Shown in pieces: positions 60,447-64,000 of a DNA stretch of 64,000 bases. The notes under the pieces are model-generated. The model was given only the letters and a program-made list of their open reading frames with translations, made no database searches and was not told the origin of the DNA. The position numbers and the translations under genes are program-made. Source of the DNA: Phoebastria nigripes. Lineage: Eukaryota; Chordata; Aves; Procellariiformes; Diomedeidae. The stretch is taken from assembly GCA_035582835.1 (NCBI GenBank), contig JAYKAV010000311.1, forward strand, positions 1-64,000, read 5' to 3'. Within the stretch, counting starts at the first letter, position 1. Every line of letters starts with the position of its first letter.

Positions 60447-63400
60447 CTATAGAGAGAGGGAAGGGGGGGGGGGATCAAACAAACCACAATTAAAGTAATT
60501 GAAAGGCCATTTCAAAAATATAATGCAAGATATTGACAAATCTGTTGCTGCCAGGGTATTTAGAAAAGCAAACTCATCCACTTAGGAAACATAACAAATC
60601 ATATTCCTGCAAAGCCATCTGCTGATTTGCATAAATTAAACCCCACTGGGCAAAACTGTCTTTGTCTCCTGTTGCAGAAACTGAGATCGAAGTTGGCACC
60701 AAAGAGCAGCCGTTGGGACATTATTAAAACAGAACAAAATGTAGGCTAGAATACTCTTGTTATATTTCCTGATGGCTGGGGAATTTTATCCCTGAAAGAC
60801 ATTAGCACAATTTATGATTTTTCTCAGTTTTTGGTATTGTTCACTATGGTCTTTATTTACTGCAAATTACACATTCATTTAGAGATATTGGTCATTCCCA
60901 GTCTCAAATTTGAGATTGTATTCCTGTAAAACAGAATTTAATAATATAATTTAATAATAAATTTGTACTACAAAGATCAGTTGCATTACACAGTTAATTC
61001 CACTAATTCATATTTCAAAAAGCAATCTTTCTTTCCAGGCTTGGTTGACATAAATGCTTAGAAAATAGATTTCTGAAGTGCTCTACTTCTCCCAGCTACT
61101 GCCCCATTAGATGCAATGTCCATCAATGCAGTTAACAGCAAGTATAAGGAGGTATAAGAGAAGATGGGATGAAAGTATAAGTACAAGAAATCTCAGTCGT
61201 TAAAAAAGAATTCAGAAATAGAACTTTCAGATAGCACACTGACAAGACACCATATGATGGCACAAAAGAAAGATTTGTTTTTCTTTTTTGCATTGTATAT
61301 ACTGCTTAGAAAAGTCCGTAGGCTGCAAAGCACAGCACATTTTGTGGGCTGGCAGCTGTAATCAAATTTTCTACACCTCGAATTTTCTCACAGTGGTCAA
61401 TCATATGCTTTACTTCTTCTGTAACAACCACAGAGGTCTCTCTGCCTTGCTCCTATTGGGGAAAGTGACAATACTTAATAAGAACAGTTCATTATCAGAC
61501 CAACTATGCTGAAAGCACTGTATGTTCAAACCAATTCAGGTAAAATAGCAAACACCGGAGCCAGCAGGGTCAGTTTGTTTAACATGTAGATGTTATTTCC
61601 TTCATAAACGAGCAGAGTGGTATCAGCACAATGGCTATGCCATAGCAACAACCCTCTTAACTTTTTCCTAGTACCTAAGATAAACAACTTATTCTGCAGG
61701 AGAGAGGAGCAAAAGACCATCTCAGCATTTTCACCCTCCCACATTTGTTCCTAAGAAGGTAAGGAAACAGATCTTACTGTTTCTAGGTAATAGTCGTAGC
61801 CCTCCTTACCACATTAGCTCTCTACTAACTCTTGAAAGACAGATGCTCGTAACTGAAAACTAAGATTAAAGGAGACAACTTCAGATCTACATGAACAAGA
61901 ACTTAGAAAAGACTTTCTGATCAATTTTAAAAATAGTAGGACACTTTGGTGTTTGTTGTGTGGAGTCATGTTTGCAAAAAGTCAGAAGCAGTATACAGTT
62001 TAAGAGCACTGCAACTTAGTTCAAGTTCCACAGACTGTCTGGGACCTTTGTTTTTTTGATATAATTACTAGTGGAAGTCCAAAAAAATGTACAGTCTCAG
62101 GACTGTGAACCATTGATGACAAATTAATGATGGCTCTCATAACACCTTTGCAGTCCAAAGTGAAAAACACTATCTAGAGCCCAGCATCCAAAACTAGCAT
62201 GGTGACAACAATATTTTGCTCAGAGTGAATTTCCATCATGTTCTGAAGGCTTAAAGCACAATGCAGGTTTTCTAAGACAGTGTTTAGCCCAGCAGGATAG
62301 CTGTACAGCAAAATGAAGATGCATTCACAGCACAAATAGGTGTGCTTGCATTACTTTAATTGTAGGTGTATCTACGTGGTTGGCAGCATGAACTTCAACA
62401 GTGGGCCAGACAACCACATACACTTTTAGGGTCCATTACAGGTTTGTACAGCCTGTACAATCAGAGGTGTGCCACTTAGACGGAACTGCCATTTTTACCC
62501 ATATCATGTACCTTAAAACTAGCACTCACAACTGCAGTCACATCTGCACTGACCATAGACACCCTTCAACCTACATGAGTGCATTTTCTTAAACTTTTTT
62601 TCACTGGAACTGCTGAAAGTATACCTTTTTCCTCATTTCTTGATAGTTTATTTGTTTTACATGTACTTCACATGCAATTCATAAGCTGCACATACATTGC
62701 AAGTGGACTGCTTATTCTACACAAGCCATTATGTGAAGAGAAAAAGCCTGCCATCCTATGGATTTTGCACTTTGTACCACCCATAGCAGTATCACGGAGA
62801 TCTACCTTGCTACATACATCTCCTGTGCTCCCCTACCAAAACACTTTTACCAACCCCCAATATAGTTTTCTCCTACCTATCTGCTACCACGTTCTCCTCC
62901 CCACTCTACCCTTACCTCCTGCACCTTCACCACTGGCTGGGAAAAAAAGGCAGCAAGTATCACTTCACATTCCAGTATCTGTACAAGGTAGTACAATGCA
63001 TGTGTTGTGGCAGCCTGTTGCTGCACACTGAGGAGCTAGCAGATCAGTAAGCAGATTAGATAGGTGGTGAATTCATGCTACGTCTTTTGCCTTCCTTAAG
63101 GTAATACTTTGGATTTCCCTATCTTGTATGCTCATGAGTTTCCATTAAATTTGTACAAGCTTAGTAAATTTAGACTACAACTCTCCTGTCAAGTCTAATT
63201 AAGTTTTCAATAGGTTCAAAAGTTACTTCAGAAAATGATTCAGGGAAAATGCACAGATGGAATCACAAAGAACACAGCTCCTCAAGTCCATTTAGTTCTG
63301 GGGAACAAAAAAAAAATATTTATGATAAATATTTATGCATGAAAGCTTTACTACTGCTCTTAGGTTTCAAATAGAAGATGTCTTCATACATTGCTTTTTT

Positions 63401-64000
63401 AGGTGGGTTTGAATCAGCTATTTAGAGGCTGCTTTCCATAAAAGCCCACTCAACGACCAATGCCACCATGCACATGCAACCACATCAGGCAGACGTCACA
63501 GTAGCGTATGGATGTATATAACCAAGAAGTTTTCAAGAGCAACACAGAACTCAGTGTTAGTTTACTACACGTGTATCACAATTCATTCTCCTGCTCCCAT
63601 CCTCTAATCCCTGTGCAAAGATTCTGTAAAAGTTCTTCCTGCAAACTAGAAAAACTTCTGTCTGAGCAGAACTTAGTGTCAAGATACTTTTGGATACAGG
63701 CCAATCAGGGCAATGTTGTTACTTCAGGCATTAACTGGGGACATCTAACTATTTCCACAATAATACCCTTAAGAGATTATTTCATTACAGTTCCAGTAAA
63801 CTATCAACATTATGAAGCAGCTCAGGTATAGAAGAAAGCCTTTATTCAAAGTATTATCTTCCATAAGCACCAAAGAAAAGAGGAGGAATTGCTTGAGAGC
63901 CAAATTAAACGGAAGAGGATCCAAAAAAGTCATTATGAAATAGGTTTTACTTTGAGTTTGCTCCAGTAGCATAGTTCTTCCCTAAGGACTCAACTCACAT
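60447..64000 (-). other. PEX7 upstream intron, running off the window
   Basis: About 3.5 kb of intron before the penultimate exon. A G/C homopolymer run lies next to the acceptor (60464-60473), within the polypyrimidine tract on the minus strand. I looked for the next upstream exon (the GHTYAIRRVKFSP region) and did not find it; it should lie beyond 64000. Confidence 0.8.

Noticed and set aside
60500..64000. Next upstream PEX7 exon
   Set aside because: I read the minus strand for the expected WD-repeat sequence and did not find it; it most likely lies beyond the window.
1..64000. CRISPR arrays, tRNA genes, rRNA genes or microRNA precursors
   Set aside because: No regularly spaced repeats with unique spacers and no cloverleaf or long hairpin that I could support. 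The only regular array is the 20-bp minisatellite, which has no spacers.

Overview
This window is vertebrate nuclear DNA, almost certainly from a bird. The evidence is two CR1 LINE copies on the minus strand with the avian CR1 3' tail, five related retroviral LTRs of a type I associate with neoavian genomes (from memory, not searched), AT-rich intergenic DNA with rare short genes, and isolated single N bases plus two N blocks typical of a draft assembly. Nothing prokaryotic is present (no operons, no CRISPR).

Only two protein-coding genes are supported, both on the minus strand. SLC35D3 is complete apart from one ambiguous base. Its coding exon 2 is at 37983-38812 and exon 1 at 40044-40479, with a 1.23 kb intron and a GC-rich promoter region broken by an N block at 40636-40752. 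About 8.3 kb to the right lies the 3' end of PEX7: the last coding exon at 48774-48842 and the exon before it at 60347-60446, separated by an 11.5 kb intron. The rest of PEX7 lies beyond position 64000. PEX7 upstream of SLC35D3 on the same strand matches the arrangement I recall for the human locus. The two proteins have no known shared pathway: PEX7 is the cytosolic receptor for PTS2 peroxisomal proteins, and SLC35D3 is a nucleotide-sugar-transporter-family membrane protein linked to platelet dense granules and dopamine-receptor trafficking.

Layout. 1-1066 is the 5' edge of an endogenous retrovirus in minus orientation (internal sequence, primer-binding site, LTR). 1067-6559 is unrecognised AT-rich DNA. 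6560-8089 holds an inverted pair of LTRs and 8238-10330 a 5'-truncated CR1 with a decayed reverse transcriptase. 15021-15597 is another LTR. 17007-17191 is a GGGGCC-type hexanucleotide repeat that changes strand across an N gap. 17200-35200 is mostly featureless apart from an old LINE fragment near 26190-26510. 35200-37982 is flanking or 3'-untranslated DNA of SLC35D3. 37983-41280 is SLC35D3 with a 20-bp intronic minisatellite and a GC-rich promoter. 42290-42835 is a truncated LTR inside a 49-bp direct repeat. 44469-45008 is a second CR1. 48400-64000 is PEX7 3' end and introns, with an AT-rich palindromic block at 58896-59030.

I found no new biological system. The points most worth checking are the LTR that looks like a junction between a filled and an empty allele (42290-42835), the strand-switching GGGGCC repeat at a gap (17007-17191), the 22-unit minisatellite in the SLC35D3 intron, and the open reading frames running off the left edge inside the retroviral element.
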